Below, piece after piece: positions 37,955 through 46,713 of a stretch of DNA of 64,000 nucleotides (position 1 is its first letter; each line of letters opens with the position of its first letter). This DNA comes from Sphingomonas sp. ATCC 31555 (GTDB lineage: Bacteria; Pseudomonadota; Alphaproteobacteria; Sphingomonadales; Sphingomonadaceae), in assembly GCF_000282895.1 (NCBI RefSeq), contig NZ_ALBQ01000021.1, forward strand, positions 165,446-229,445, written 5' to 3'. The translations under genes and the position numbers were made by a program. The notes beneath the pieces were generated by a model. That model saw only the letters and a program-made list of their open reading frames with translations. It searched no databases and was not told the origin of the DNA.

Positions 37955-39199
37955 ATGCCATCTATCGCCAAGGCACCGAAGAATGGTGCGGTTCGGGGTG
38001 CGGTGCACCGCCACGAGCATCTCTCGAAGGAAGGCATCCTCGAACGCGCCTTCACTTTCGCGTTTCGCGGCCTGGTCTATGCGCAGATCTGGGAAGATCC
38101 TGTGATCGACATGGAAGCCCTGCAGATCACGCCGGACAGCCACATCGTCACGATCGCATCCGGCGGGTGCAACGTCTTCTCCTACCTGACGGCGAACCCG
38201 GCGAAGATCACGGCAGTGGACCTGAACCCCGCGCACATCGCGCTCAACAAGCTCAAGCAGCAGGCGGCGCTGCGGCTGCCGGACTATGAATCGTTCCATC
38301 GCTTCTTCGGCCTCGCGAACCGGCCAGAGAATATCGATGCCTACAAGACGTATTTGCGTGGGAGCCTCGACGATACCTCGCGCGCCTATTGGGAAGGCCG
38401 CGCGCCCAACGGCGTACGTCGGATCAACGGCTTCAAGACCGGCTTTTATCGCCAAGGGCTGCTCGGCCGGCTGATCGGCTTCGTCCACTGGCTGGCGCAT
38501 CGCTACGGCATCGATCCCAAGGAAATCCTCGCGGCGAAGACCGTCGAGGAGCAGCGTCATATCTTCGAGACGCGCTTCGCGCCGTTCTTCGACAAGAAGC
38601 TGCTGCGCTGGATGGTCGACCAGCCCGCGGCGCTGTTCGGCTTCGGTATCCCGCCGGCGCAGTACGATCTGCTCAAGGTGGACGACCAGGAAGGCATCAC
38701 CGGCGCGCTGCGCAGCCGCCTGCGCAAGCTCGCCTGCGATTTCGACCTCAAGGACAATTTCTACGCCTGGCAGGCGTTTGGCCGCGGCTATGGCGAGCAT
38801 GAGGGCGCGCCGCTGCCGCCCTATCTCGAGCGCAAGAATTACGAGCTGGTCCGCGAGCGCGCCGACCGCGTCGAGATCCGCCACACCAACTATGCCGATT
38901 ATCTCGAGTCGATGCCGGCGCAGTCGCTCGATCGCTACATCCTGCTCGACGCGCAGGACTGGATGACCGACGAGCAGCTGACCCGCATCTGGACCGAGAT
39001 CACCCGCACCGCCAAGCCCGGCGCGCGCGTGCTGTATCGCACGGCGGCGGTGCCGGACGTCGTGCGCGGCCATATCCCCGACGCGCTGATGAACCAGTGG
39101 GAATATGAGGACCAGGCCAAGCTCGACGACTGGACCCGCCGCGATCGCTCGTCGGTCTACGGCGCGACCCATGTCTGGACGCTGAAGCCGCACGCATGA
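37955..39199 (+). CDS. btaA: S-adenosylmethionine:diacylglycerol 3-amino-3-carboxypropyl transferase
   Basis: First enzyme of diacylglyceryl-trimethylhomoserine (betaine lipid) synthesis: transfers the aminocarboxypropyl group of SAM to diacylglycerol. 414 residues, the size of known BtaA (DUF3419). Blocks include LVYAQIWEDPVIDMEAL, IVTIASGGCNVFSYLT as the SAM site, AVDLNPAHIALNKLK, and DYLESMPAQSLDRYILLDAQDWM. The ATG at 37955 follows GGGAG. Its stop overlaps the start of the methyltransferase gene by four bases. Confidence 0.9.
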   Translation: MPSIAKAPKNGAVRGAVHRHEHLSKEGILERAFTFAFRGLVYAQIWEDPVIDMEALQITPDSHIVTIASGGCNVFSYLTANPAKITAVDLNPAHIALNKLKQQAALRLPDYESFHRFFGLANRPENIDAYKTYLRGSLDDTSRAYWEGRAPNGVRRINGFKTGFYRQGLLGRLIGFVHWLAHRYGIDPKEILAAKTVEEQRHIFETRFAPFFDKKLLRWMVDQPAALFGFGIPPAQYDLLKVDDQEGITGALRSRLRKLACDFDLKDNFYAWQAFGRGYGEHEGAPLPPYLERKNYELVRERADRVEIRHTNYADYLESMPAQSLDRYILLDAQDWMTDEQLTRIWTEITRTAKPGARVLYRTAAVPDVVRGHIPDALMNQWEYEDQAKLDDWTRRDRSSVYGATHVWTLKPHA

Positions 39200-39861
39200 G
39201 CGGGCACGCCGGGGCGGCCGATCAGAAGGGGCTGATGGATGCGACCTATGCGCTCCATCGCCACTTCTACGATCTTACGCGCAAATTCTATCTGCTTGGC
39301 CGCGACCGGCTGATCCGCGAGCTGGCGCCGCCGCCGGGCGGCACGGTGCTAGAGGTCGGCTGCGGCACCGCGCGCAACCTGATCGTCGCCGCCAAGCGCT
39401 GGCCCAACGCGCGCTTCCACGGCTTCGATATCAGCGAAGCGATGCTGGATACCGCGCGCAAATCGGTGGCCAAGCACGGGCTCTCGGACAAGATCACGCT
39501 GGCGCAGGGCGATGCCGGTGCGTTCGATGTGGGCGCGCTGTTCGGGCTTGGCCAAGTCGACCGCGTGTTCATGAGCTATACGCTGTCGATGATCCCGCCC
39601 TGGAAGGAAGCGATCGCGCTGGGTGCCAGGGCACTCGCGCCGGGCGGCAGCCTGCACATCGTCGATTTCGGCCAGTACGAACGGCTGCCGGGCTTCGCCA
39701 AGCGCTTCCACTTCAAGGAGCTCAACGCCTTCCACGTCTATCCCCGCGCCGATCTGCGCGCGGTGGTGGAAGGCATCGCCGCCGAGCAGGGGCTGACGGC
39801 ATCGTTCCGCTCCTCGCTGCGCGGCTATACCTGGAGCGCGGGGCTCACGCGACCGGCCTGA
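39196..39861 (+). CDS. btaB: diacylglyceryl-homoserine N-methyltransferase
   Basis: Second enzyme of betaine lipid synthesis: three successive SAM-dependent N-methylations give DGTS. 221 residues with a class I methyltransferase core: motif I VLEVGCGTARN at residues 51-61, FHGFDISEAML, and MSYTLSMIPPWKEAI. Overlap with btaA (ATGA at 39196-39199) and the paired order are the main reason for choosing BtaB over a generic methyltransferase. Confidence 0.9.
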   Translation: MSGHAGAADQKGLMDATYALHRHFYDLTRKFYLLGRDRLIRELAPPPGGTVLEVGCGTARNLIVAAKRWPNARFHGFDISEAMLDTARKSVAKHGLSDKITLAQGDAGAFDVGALFGLGQVDRVFMSYTLSMIPPWKEAIALGARALAPGGSLHIVDFGQYERLPGFAKRFHFKELNAFHVYPRADLRAVVEGIAAEQGLTASFRSSLRGYTWSAGLTRPA

Positions 39862-39904
39862 GCGCTATCGCCTCGGAAGTGCCTCCCGTGCTACAGTGCG
39901 CGGC

Positions 39905-40468
39905 ATGAACCAGCAGGTCCGCCTCGCATCCAAAAGGGAGTGGGCGTCGCCGTTCACGGCGGACGATTTCCTGCACATGCTCGAACTGGGGGCGTTCGAG
40001 GGCATGCGAGCCGAACTGGTCCGGGGGGGAATCGAAAAGATGATGCCGGCCGACTGGTCGCATGGCGAACTCAATGCGCGCCTGGTCGGATTGCTCTTCC
40101 CGTTGGTACGGGCGGCTGGGGCAAAAGTAGGTACCGACGTCGTCATCCATATCGACGCGCATACGGTACGCGGGTTCGACATTGCGATCTTGAGACCCGG
40201 CGCGGTGCCGCAAAAGGCATTGCGAGGGGAGGACGTGCTGTTCGCCATCGAAGTCGCGGAGACGACGCAGAAGCGCGACCTCGGCGAGAAGCGCGACGAC
40301 TATGGAAGGGCGGGTATTCCGGCCTACTGGGTGGTCGACATTGTCGCCCAGGTCACGCACTGCTTCGGGTTGGACGCAAGCGGCAGCGCCTATGGCGAGG
40401 CCATGATCGTGCCGTTCGGCGAACCGATGGACGTGCCCGGCCTCGGCGGCCGAATCACCCTCGACTGA
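39905..40468 (+). CDS. Uma2 family (DUF820) endonuclease-like protein
   Basis: A 187-residue protein with the Uma2/DUF820 restriction-endonuclease-like fold. N-terminal FTADDFLHMLELGAFEGMRAELVRGGIEKMMP and HGELNARLVGLL are typical; the PD-(D/E)xK-type residues are GFDIAIL (Asp) and LFAIEVAETTQKRDLGEKRDDYGRAGIPAYWVVD (Glu-x-Ala...Lys). ATG at 39905. Members are abundant in cyanobacteria and alphaproteobacteria with no proven role; nuclease activity is inferred from fold. Confidence 0.88.
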   Translation: MNQQVRLASKREWASPFTADDFLHMLELGAFEGMRAELVRGGIEKMMPADWSHGELNARLVGLLFPLVRAAGAKVGTDVVIHIDAHTVRGFDIAILRPGAVPQKALRGEDVLFAIEVAETTQKRDLGEKRDDYGRAGIPAYWVVDIVAQVTHCFGLDASGSAYGEAMIVPFGEPMDVPGLGGRITLD

Positions 40469-40474
40469 CGGCGC

Positions 40475-41719
40475 TTACGCCGCCAGACGCAGTTCCAGCC
40501 GTCCCCAAATCTCGACCAGCGCATCCACCAGCTCGCGCATCATCGCCTCGTCGTGCGAGGGGCCCGGCGTGAAGCGCAGGCGCTCGGTGCCGCGCGGCAC
40601 GGTGGGGTAGTTGATCGGCTGGACGTACACGCCGTATTCGGCGAGCAACACGTCGCTGATCTTCTTGGCCTTCACCGGATCGCCCACCATCAGCGGCACG
40701 ATGTGCGTCGTGGAGGGCAGCACCGGTAGCCCGGCGTCATTCATCAGCTGCTTGAGCATCGCGGCGGCGGCCTGCTGGCCTTCGCGCTCGACGCTGGAGC
40801 TCTTCAGGTGCCGCACGCTCGCCAGCGCGCCGGCAACCAGCACCGGCGACAGCGAGGTGGTGAAGATGAAGCCGGGCGCATAGCTGCGGATCACGTCGAT
40901 GATCACCTGATCGGCCGCGATATAGCCGCCCATCACGCCGAACGCCTTGCCCAGCGTGCCTTCGATGATCGTCAGCCGATCGGCGAGCCCCTCGCGGTCC
41001 GAGATGCCGCCGCCGCGTGGGCCGTACATGCCGACGGCATGGACCTCGTCGAGATAGGTCAGCGCGTTGTACTTGTCCGCCAGGTCGCAGATCTCGGCGA
41101 TCGGCGCGATGTCGGCGTCCATCGAATAGACGCTCTCGAAAGCGATCAGCTTCGGCACCGAGGGATCGTCGGCGGCGAGCAGTTCCTCGAGATGCGCGAC
41201 GTCGTTGTGGCGCCATACCCGCTTCTCGCAGCCCGAATTGCGGATACCCGCGATCATCGAGGCGTGGTTGAGCTCGTCCGAATAGATGATGCAGCCCGGC
41301 ATCACCTTTGCCAGCGTCGACAGCGTCGCCTCGTTCGAGACATAGCCCGAGGTGAACAGCAGCGCGTTTTCCTTGCCGTGCAGATCGGCCAGCTCGCGCT
41401 CGAGATCGATGTGGTAGTGCGTGTTGCCGCCGATGTTGCGGGTGCCGCCGGAGCCGGCGCCGACATCGTGCAGCGCTTCTTCCATCGCGGCGATCACCTT
41501 GGGGTGCTGCCCCATCGCCAGATAATCGTTCGAGCACCACACCGTGATCGGCTTCGGCCCGTTATGCCCGGCGAAGCAGCGCGCATTCGGGAACATGCCC
41601 TTGTTGCGCAGGATGTCGATGAAGACCCGGTAGCGCCCCTCCGCATGGAGGCGATCGATGGCCTGGGTGAAGACCCGCGTATAATCAATGGCGGGTGCGG
41701 GGGCGTCTTGGCGCTGCAT
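40475..41719 (-). CDS. hemA: 5-aminolevulinate synthase
   Basis: PLP enzyme condensing glycine and succinyl-CoA, the alphaproteobacterial (C4) route to heme. 414 residues. Blocks: [72 protein letters not shown], and the PLP lysine at about 258 in [13 protein letters not shown]. The start at 41719 has AGGAGAG upstream; an open extension to 41815 lacks support. No FNR-type box was found in the upstream DNA. Confidence 0.97.
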   Translation of the reverse strand: MQRQDAPAPAIDYTRVFTQAIDRLHAEGRYRVFIDILRNKGMFPNARCFAGHNGPKPITVWCSNDYLAMGQHPKVIAAMEEALHDVGAGSGGTRNIGGNTHYHIDLERELADLHGKENALLFTSGYVSNEATLSTLAKVMPGCIIYSDELNHASMIAGIRNSGCEKRVWRHNDVAHLEELLAADDPSVPKLIAFESVYSMDADIAPIAEICDLADKYNALTYLDEVHAVGMYGPRGGGISDREGLADRLTIIEGTLGKAFGVMGGYIAADQVIIDVIRSYAPGFIFTTSLSPVLVAGALASVRHLKSSSVEREGQQAAAAMLKQLMNDAGLPVLPSTTHIVPLMVGDPVKAKKISDVLLAEYGVYVQPINYPTVPRGTERLRFTPGPSHDEAMMRELVDALVEIWGRLELRLAA

Positions 41720-42031
41720 GGTTCTCTCCTCTACGCCCTCTTTTTCCGCAATTCCAGCACGTGAACCCCCGTAGTGTCTACCCGCGCGAAAACCGCTGCT
41801 ATTGCGTTGGGGCATGCGCGTTCATGTCCGGAAATATGCGGCGGACGCAATGAATTTCCAGCTTCCGCGCGGCTGAAAAGCTCGCTCAGTCTGATCGAGT
41901 TTAAGCGCATTTGGCGCGATCTTGCAGATGCGCTGTGGTATAGATGCGGTGTCGCGCGCGACTCCGGGTGCGATGTGGCAGCTCGACAACATGGCTGCCG
42001 TGCCTGCGGTTCTGGACAAGGGGCGCCGACG
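41720..42031. other. intergenic region between divergent hemA and a small gene
   Basis: 312 bases hold no gene I can support. A frame from GTG at 41774 is open in phase with the small gene at 42032, but it has no ribosome site and its translation is cysteine/arginine-rich without pattern. The promoter of hemA must lie here on the minus strand; I found no confident -35/-10 pair. Confidence 0.4.
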
Positions 42032-42199
42032 ATGACGAGCGATGCCGAGTATTTCGCGATCCGTGCTCGGAAAGAACGCGATCTTGCCGCGCGGTCCGGC
42101 CATGGCCCCGTTCGTCGCGTCCATGAAGAACTCGCCGAACGCTATTCGGCCATGGCCCGTTCGCCGGGGAACGTCACCGCGGGCGATCGCCTGGCCTAA
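42032..42199 (+). CDS. small hypothetical protein (55 aa)
   Basis: A 55-residue charged protein beginning MTSDAEYFAIRARKERDLAA and containing VHEELAERYSAMA, predicted as two helices. Short proteins of the form xYFxxRAxxERxxAA...VHxxLAxxY are, from general knowledge, common in sphingomonads. AAGGGG lies 12 bases before the ATG. Function unknown. It is convergent with murI, whose stop is 5 bases away. Confidence 0.65.
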   Translation: MTSDAEYFAIRARKERDLAARSGHGPVRRVHEELAERYSAMARSPGNVTAGDRLA

Positions 42200-42204
42200 G
42201 GCGC

Positions 42205-43014
42205 TTACAGCGTTTCGATTCGACTTAGGCCATAGTCGGCGAGTCGGCGTGCTAGCCGCTGGTCGCCAGCATCGCGCGACGTGAATACCGCAAGGCCGGG
42301 AAAGGACTGGTCCGGCCAGGACTGCCCTTCGGTAAGATACGCCACACGCCGCGCGATGCCGGGACCGCCATCGATGAAGGTCATGCCCGCCGGCGCCCCG
42401 GCCCGCATCTCGGCTTCGAGAAGCGGAAAGTGCGTGCACGCGTTGACGATCACGTCGATGCGTTCGCCGCCGGGCTGGCGAAACAGGCCCTCCAGCTCGC
42501 GAGCGACCGCATCGGGCGCGATCGTCTCCCCTGCCAGCTTGGCCTCTGCCAGTTCGACCAGCGCGGCCGATCCATGGCGCAGCACGGTGCAATCGGCCGC
42601 GAAGCGAGCCGCAAGATCGTCGACATATGGTTGCCGCACCGTCGCTGCGGTGCCCAGCACGCCGATGGCGCGTGTGCGACTGATCGCTGCCGCCGGCTTT
42701 ATCGCCGGCACGGTGCCGACGATCGGCAGGTCCAGCGCAGCGCGGACGTGCTGAAGCGCGATGGTAGAGGCGGTGTTGCACGCGATGACGATCAGGCGCG
42801 GATCATAGCGTTCGGCCAGCCGGCCGAGCAGCGCCGGCACGCGGGCGGCAATCTCCGTCTCGCTTTTGGTGCCATAAGGGAATCCGGCCGAGTCTGCCAC
42901 ATAGACCAGCGGGGCCATTGGCAGCAGCGCGGCGGTTGGTGCCAGCACGGATAGGCCGCCCACGCCGGAGTCGAAGAACAGGATGGGACGGCGATCGGGC
43001 ATGGCAAACGCCAT
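42205..43014 (-). CDS. murI: glutamate racemase
   Basis: Produces D-glutamate for peptidoglycan. 269 residues from 43014; an ATG at 43002 (MPDRRPILFF) is an alternative. Catalytic features: FFDSGVGGLSVL with the Asp, first catalytic Cys in VIACNTAST, second in VNACTHFPLLE, and the Tyr/Gly block YVADSAGFPYGTKSE. It is transcribed away from plsY. Confidence 0.95.
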   Translation of the reverse strand: MAFAMPDRRPILFFDSGVGGLSVLAPTAALLPMAPLVYVADSAGFPYGTKSETEIAARVPALLGRLAERYDPRLIVIACNTASTIALQHVRAALDLPIVGTVPAIKPAAAISRTRAIGVLGTAATVRQPYVDDLAARFAADCTVLRHGSAALVELAEAKLAGETIAPDAVARELEGLFRQPGGERIDVIVNACTHFPLLEAEMRAGAPAGMTFIDGGPGIARRVAYLTEGQSWPDQSFPGLAVFTSRDAGDQRLARRLADYGLSRIETL

Positions 43015-43147
43015 GGCCGAGGCCGCGCACCCCCGTCAACGCTGGGCAGGCGCGCGATGTGGGGCTCGGCCATATCTGCACGCTGATGCAGATCATTGCA
43101 TCTGCCATGGGGAAACGGCTACTCCCGGGCTGCTGAAGGGGGAAGAC

Positions 43148-43753
43148 TTGCCTACCGAAATTCCATGGCTGGCTCCGGTCGGGGCATTGTTGCTCGGTTA
43201 TCTGCTCGGATCGATCCCGTTCGGCGTGCTGCTGACCCGGGCGGCCGGCGCCGGCGACCTGCGCACGATCGGGTCGGGCAATATCGGCGCTACCAACGTG
43301 CTGCGCACCGGCCGCAAGGGGCTGGCGGCGGCGACGTTGCTGCTCGATCTCGGCAAGGGTGCGGCGGCGGTGCTGCTGGTCGATGCGCTGTTGCCGGGCA
43401 TGTCCGCGCTGGCTGCCGCGGCCGTCTTCCTCGGCCATTGCTACCCGGTCTGGCTCAAGTTTCGCGGCGGAAAGGGCGTTGCGACGCTGATGGGGCTGGT
43501 GCTGGCGCTCTACTGGCCGTCCGGCCTGGTTTATGCCGCGGTATGGCTGGGGCTGCTGGCCGTGGTCCGCATCTCCTCCGTTGCCGGCATGTCGGCGGCG
43601 ATCAGTGCGCCGGTCAGCACCGCCTTTTTCGGGCGGATCGATTTGGTGCTGCTGTTGCTGGCGCTGGCGCTGATCGTATTGTGGAAGCACCGCGACAATA
43701 TCGATCGGCTGCTCAGCGGCTCAGAACCCCGGGTCGGCAGCAAGCGTGGCTGA
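43148..43753 (+). CDS. plsY: acyl-phosphate:glycerol-3-phosphate acyltransferase
   Basis: Inner-membrane enzyme that makes lysophosphatidic acid from acyl-phosphate. 201 residues with about five hydrophobic helices. The three PlsY motifs are present: LLGSIPFGVLLTR with IGSGNIGATNVLRTG, GHCYPVWLKFRGGKGVAT, and the C-terminal VLWKHRDNIDRLLSG. The start is TTG at 43148, preceded by AGGGGGA; no ATG is available in the right position. It overlaps dprA by 8 bases. Confidence 0.93.
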   Translation: MPTEIPWLAPVGALLLGYLLGSIPFGVLLTRAAGAGDLRTIGSGNIGATNVLRTGRKGLAAATLLLDLGKGAAAVLLVDALLPGMSALAAAAVFLGHCYPVWLKFRGGKGVATLMGLVLALYWPSGLVYAAVWLGLLAVVRISSVAGMSAAISAPVSTAFFGRIDLVLLLLALALIVLWKHRDNIDRLLSGSEPRVGSKRG

Positions 43754-44825
43754 TCGGCGGGAGCCGCGGCTGCGGCTGTTGCGCTCCGCCAATGTCGGCC
43801 CCGTCACCTATGTTCAACTGATTGCCCGGTTCGGCTCGGCCGAAGCGGCGCTGGAAGCGCTGCCGATGCTCGCCGCGCGCGGCGGGGGCAGGGCGCCGGC
43901 GATCGCGGATCCGGCCGACGTGCGGCGCGAGATCGCTGCCGTCGAGCGCCTGGGCGCACGCTATCTGTTCCTCGATGATCCCGAGTATCCGGCCCTGCTC
44001 GGCGCGCTGGACAATGCGCCCCCGGCGCTGATCGTCCGCGGCGACACGGGGCTGCTGGAGCGGCCCTGCGTCGCCATGGTGGGCGCGCGGAACGCCTCCG
44101 CCGCCGCGTGCCGATTTGCGCGCCAGCTGGCGATCGGGCTGGTGGAGCGCGGTGCCACGGTCGTTTCCGGCCTGGCGCGCGGGATCGACACGGCGGCGCA
44201 TCAGGGTGCGCTTGCCGGCGGTACGGTCGGCGTGATTGCCAGCGGCATCGATATCGTGTTCCCGCCCGAAAATGCCGAACTGCAGGCACGAGTCGCCGAA
44301 CAGGCGCTGCTCGTCACCGAACAGCCCCCGGGCACCCAGCCGCTGGCGCGCTTCTTTCCCGCGCGCAACCGCATCATCGCCGGGCTGTCGCTGGGCACTG
44401 TGGTGGTCGAAGCGGCGCCGCGCTCGGGCAGCCTGATCACCGCCCGCATCGCGGTCGACGCCGGTCGCGAGGTGATGGCTGTGCCGGGATCACCGCTCGA
44501 TCCTCGCGCGCAGGGCTGCAACCTGCTGATCCGCGAGGGGGCGACCCTCGTCCAGTCGGCCGACGATATCTGGGAGGCGATCCGGCCGATCGATCCACGC
44601 GCGGTGCGCGCGCCGCTGGATCGCTATTGCGGCCCCGCGCCCGAAGATGCCGGCGACGCCGATCGCACGCGCATCGCAGCGCTGCTCGGCCCCGTGCCGG
44701 TGTCCGTCGACGAACTGATCCGCCAGGCCGGCTGCGTGCCCGCCGTGGTGCAGACCGTGCTGCTGGAACTGGAGCTTGCCGGGCGGTTGGATCGGCATGC
44801 CGGCGGCAGAGTTTCGCTGCGCTGA
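43746..44825 (+). CDS. dprA: DNA-processing protein DprA
   Basis: Binds incoming single-stranded DNA and loads RecA during natural transformation. 359 residues: a short N-terminal SAM-like domain (LRSANVGPVTYVQLIARFGSAEAALEAL), the Rossmann-like core (MVGARNASAAACRFARQLA, VSGLARGIDTAAHQGAL, GVIASGIDIVFPPEN, FPARNRIIAGLS, AGREVMAVPGSP) and a C-terminal winged-helix-like DML1 domain (PVSVDELIRQAGC). GTG start, overlapping plsY by 8 bases. Together with comparable gene order elsewhere, plsY-dprA is usual; topA, often next, is 1.9 kb downstream here. Confidence 0.96.
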   Translation: MADRREPRLRLLRSANVGPVTYVQLIARFGSAEAALEALPMLAARGGGRAPAIADPADVRREIAAVERLGARYLFLDDPEYPALLGALDNAPPALIVRGDTGLLERPCVAMVGARNASAAACRFARQLAIGLVERGATVVSGLARGIDTAAHQGALAGGTVGVIASGIDIVFPPENAELQARVAEQALLVTEQPPGTQPLARFFPARNRIIAGLSLGTVVVEAAPRSGSLITARIAVDAGREVMAVPGSPLDPRAQGCNLLIREGATLVQSADDIWEAIRPIDPRAVRAPLDRYCGPAPEDAGDADRTRIAALLGPVPVSVDELIRQAGCVPAVVQTVLLELELAGRLDRHAGGRVSLR

Positions 44826-44863
44826 TCGTCCCAAGCGGCGCAACCCTGCGAAACCTGCGGGTT

Positions 44864-44879
44864 GTTGCAGAAATGCAAC
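44864..44879. repeat. inverted repeat GTTGCA-N4-TGCAAC
   Basis: A perfect 6-bp dyad with spacer GAAA, 112 bases before the outer-membrane protein start codon. The same half-sites occur at 5345-5361. It could be an operator; no regulator can be assigned. Confidence 0.35.
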
Positions 44880-44975
44880 GCAGTTCCGGCTTTCTTCGAC
44901 GAGGTTTGGAAACCTTTCGCAGCTGGCGGGTTTGGGCGGTGGCAAAGCCCCTCCAATCTCAAGGGATGTACACGT

Positions 44976-45590
44976 ATGCGTTCAGTGTTTCTCGTCGCAG
45001 CAGCGGCGCTCAGCCTCTCCGCCACCGCCGCCCAGGCTCAGGAGACCAGCTCGACCAACGGCACCAGCTTCCGCGGCATCCGCATCGAAGCCAATGCCGG
45101 CGGTGATCGGTTCCAGTCTCAGGGCAACAACAACAACAAGTTCGGCTACGGTGGCACGATCGGCTTCGACGGCCAGCTCGGCGATCGCATCGTGATCGGT
45201 GCGGAAGGCAGCTACTGGCGCGCCAACAACTGGAACGAAAACTGCTCAGCTGGCGTTCAGGGCGGCTCGGTTTGCCACAAGTCGTTTGAAGAATATGGCG
45301 CGGCCGTTCGTGCAGGTGTACTTGCAACGCCGCAGATCCTGATCTTCGCTAAGGGTGGGTACGTCGTCAACGAACAGCGTAAGCGATTTGATGCGCCTGC
45401 GGGTCAAACCTCGTTTTACGATAGCTTCAACACCGCCGGTTATCAGGTCGGCGGCGGCGTCGAATATTCGCTGACTGGCGAGGAAAGCCGCATGCCGGTC
45501 TACGCCAACGTCCAGTATGTGTATTCGCAGTACAACGATCACACCGCCCGCCAGCGCGTGATGGCCGGCGTCGGGCTGCGCTTCAAGTAA
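44976..45590 (+). CDS. outer-membrane beta-barrel protein (OmpW/OmpA-barrel type)
   Basis: A 204-residue exported barrel. Signal peptide MRSVFLVAAAALSLSATAAQAQ, then alternating strands (FRGIRIEANAGGDRF, KFGYGGTIGFDGQLG, RIVIGAEGSYWRAN, YGAAVRAGVLATPQILIFAKGGYVV, GYQVGGGVEYSL, VYANVQYVYSQY) and a C-terminal aromatic strand ending VGLRFK, the typical Bam recognition end. Two cysteines (NCSAGVQGGSVC) could form a loop disulfide. AAGGGA lies about 9 bases before the ATG. A strong terminator follows at 45608. Function not predictable. Confidence 0.88.
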   Translation: MRSVFLVAAAALSLSATAAQAQETSSTNGTSFRGIRIEANAGGDRFQSQGNNNNKFGYGGTIGFDGQLGDRIVIGAEGSYWRANNWNENCSAGVQGGSVCHKSFEEYGAAVRAGVLATPQILIFAKGGYVVNEQRKRFDAPAGQTSFYDSFNTAGYQVGGGVEYSLTGEESRMPVYANVQYVYSQYNDHTARQRVMAGVGLRFK

Positions 45591-45607
45591 GCGTAGCGCA
45601 GCCGAAC

Positions 45608-45645
45608 AAAGGGCCGGGCGCGGCAATCGCTGCGCCCGGCCCTTT
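45608..45645. terminator. bidirectional-type terminator after the outer-membrane protein gene
   Basis: A perfect 14-bp stem, AAAGGGCCGGGCGC (45608-45621) with GCGCCCGGCCCTTT (45632-45645), 17 bases after the stop. The A/T ends give a short TTT tail. Confidence 0.8.
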
Positions 45646-45720
45646 GGCGTGCGCGGGACTGGCAAGTCGCCTCATACGTCCTACATGCCGCCGGCAACGC
45701 TTCCCCGAGGAGACACCCGC

Positions 45721-46620
45721 ATGGCCGACGCCCCCGATCCCGCGAACAACCTTCCCGCCGGCTATGTCCCGCCCCAGGTGTGGGAATGGGCGCCGGGCAA
45801 TGGCGGCCAATTCGCCAACATCAACCGGCCGGTCTCGGGCGCAACGCACGACAAGGAATTGCCGGTTGGGCGCCACCCGATCCAGCTCTACTCGCTCGGC
45901 ACCCCGAACGGGCAGAAGGTGACGATCCTGCTCGAGGAACTGCTCGCCGCCGGCTATGCGGGCGCCGAATATGACGCGTGGCTGATCAACATCGGCCAGG
46001 GCGATCAGTTCGGCAGCGGCTTCGTGGCGATCAACCCGAATTCGAAGATCCCGGCGATGGTCGATCATTCGCTCAGCCCGGCGCTGCCGATTTTCGAGAG
46101 CGGCGCGATGATGATCCACCTCGCGGAGAAGTTCGGCGTCTTCCTGCCCACCGACACCGCCCAGCGCGCGCAGACGCTCAGCTGGCTGATGTGGCAAATG
46201 GGCTCGGCGCCGTTCCTGGGCGGCGGCTTCGGCCATTTCTTCGCCTATGCGCCGATCAAGATCCAGTATGCGATCGATCGCTATGCGATGGAGGCCAAGC
46301 GCCAGCTCCACGTACTCGACACCCATCTGGCGACCAATCGCTACATGGTGGGAGAGGACTATACGATCGCCGATATGGCGATCTTCCCTTGGTACGGCGC
46401 GGTGGTGCGCGGCGAAACCTATGTCGGGGCGGACGTGTTCCTGAACGCGCAGGAATATCCGAACCTGCTGCGCTGGGCGTCCGAGATTGCCGGGCGCGAG
46501 CCCGTACAGCGCGGCCGCTTGGTCAATCGCGGCACCGGCCCCGAGGACCAGCGCGTCCCCGAACGCCATGACGCCAAGGACATCGACGTGGTGCTGGAGC
46601 GGATGCGGGCCAGCGCCTGA
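45721..46620 (+). CDS. yghU: glutathione-dependent disulfide-bond oxidoreductase, YghU type
   Basis: Nu-class glutathione transferase of 299 residues. The long N-terminal arm (LPAGYVPPQVWEW, GGQFANINRPVSGATHDKELPVGRHPIQLYSLGTPNGQKV) is specific to YghU and YfcG-like proteins, and the PNSKIPAMVDH, PIFESGAMMIHLAEKFG and YTIADMAIFPWYG blocks complete the GST fold. Cytoplasmic; peroxidase or disulfide reductase activity with two bound glutathiones is known for the E. coli protein. Confidence 0.93.
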   Translation: MADAPDPANNLPAGYVPPQVWEWAPGNGGQFANINRPVSGATHDKELPVGRHPIQLYSLGTPNGQKVTILLEELLAAGYAGAEYDAWLINIGQGDQFGSGFVAINPNSKIPAMVDHSLSPALPIFESGAMMIHLAEKFGVFLPTDTAQRAQTLSWLMWQMGSAPFLGGGFGHFFAYAPIKIQYAIDRYAMEAKRQLHVLDTHLATNRYMVGEDYTIADMAIFPWYGAVVRGETYVGADVFLNAQEYPNLLRWASEIAGREPVQRGRLVNRGTGPEDQRVPERHDAKDIDVVLERMRASA

Positions 46621-46713
46621 ACCGGAAGACGCCCGGTATCGGCTGTGCTTGACGCGGCGCCGTACCGGTCGTCATCCTCGCACGCGTACACGTAGGGATC
46701 GATCGAACACTTC

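Noticed and set aside
41774..42199. 141-codon version of the small gene at 42032
   Set aside because: The upstream 86 codons lack a ribosome site and the translation is patternless; the ATG at 42032 has a suitably placed purine-rich stretch.
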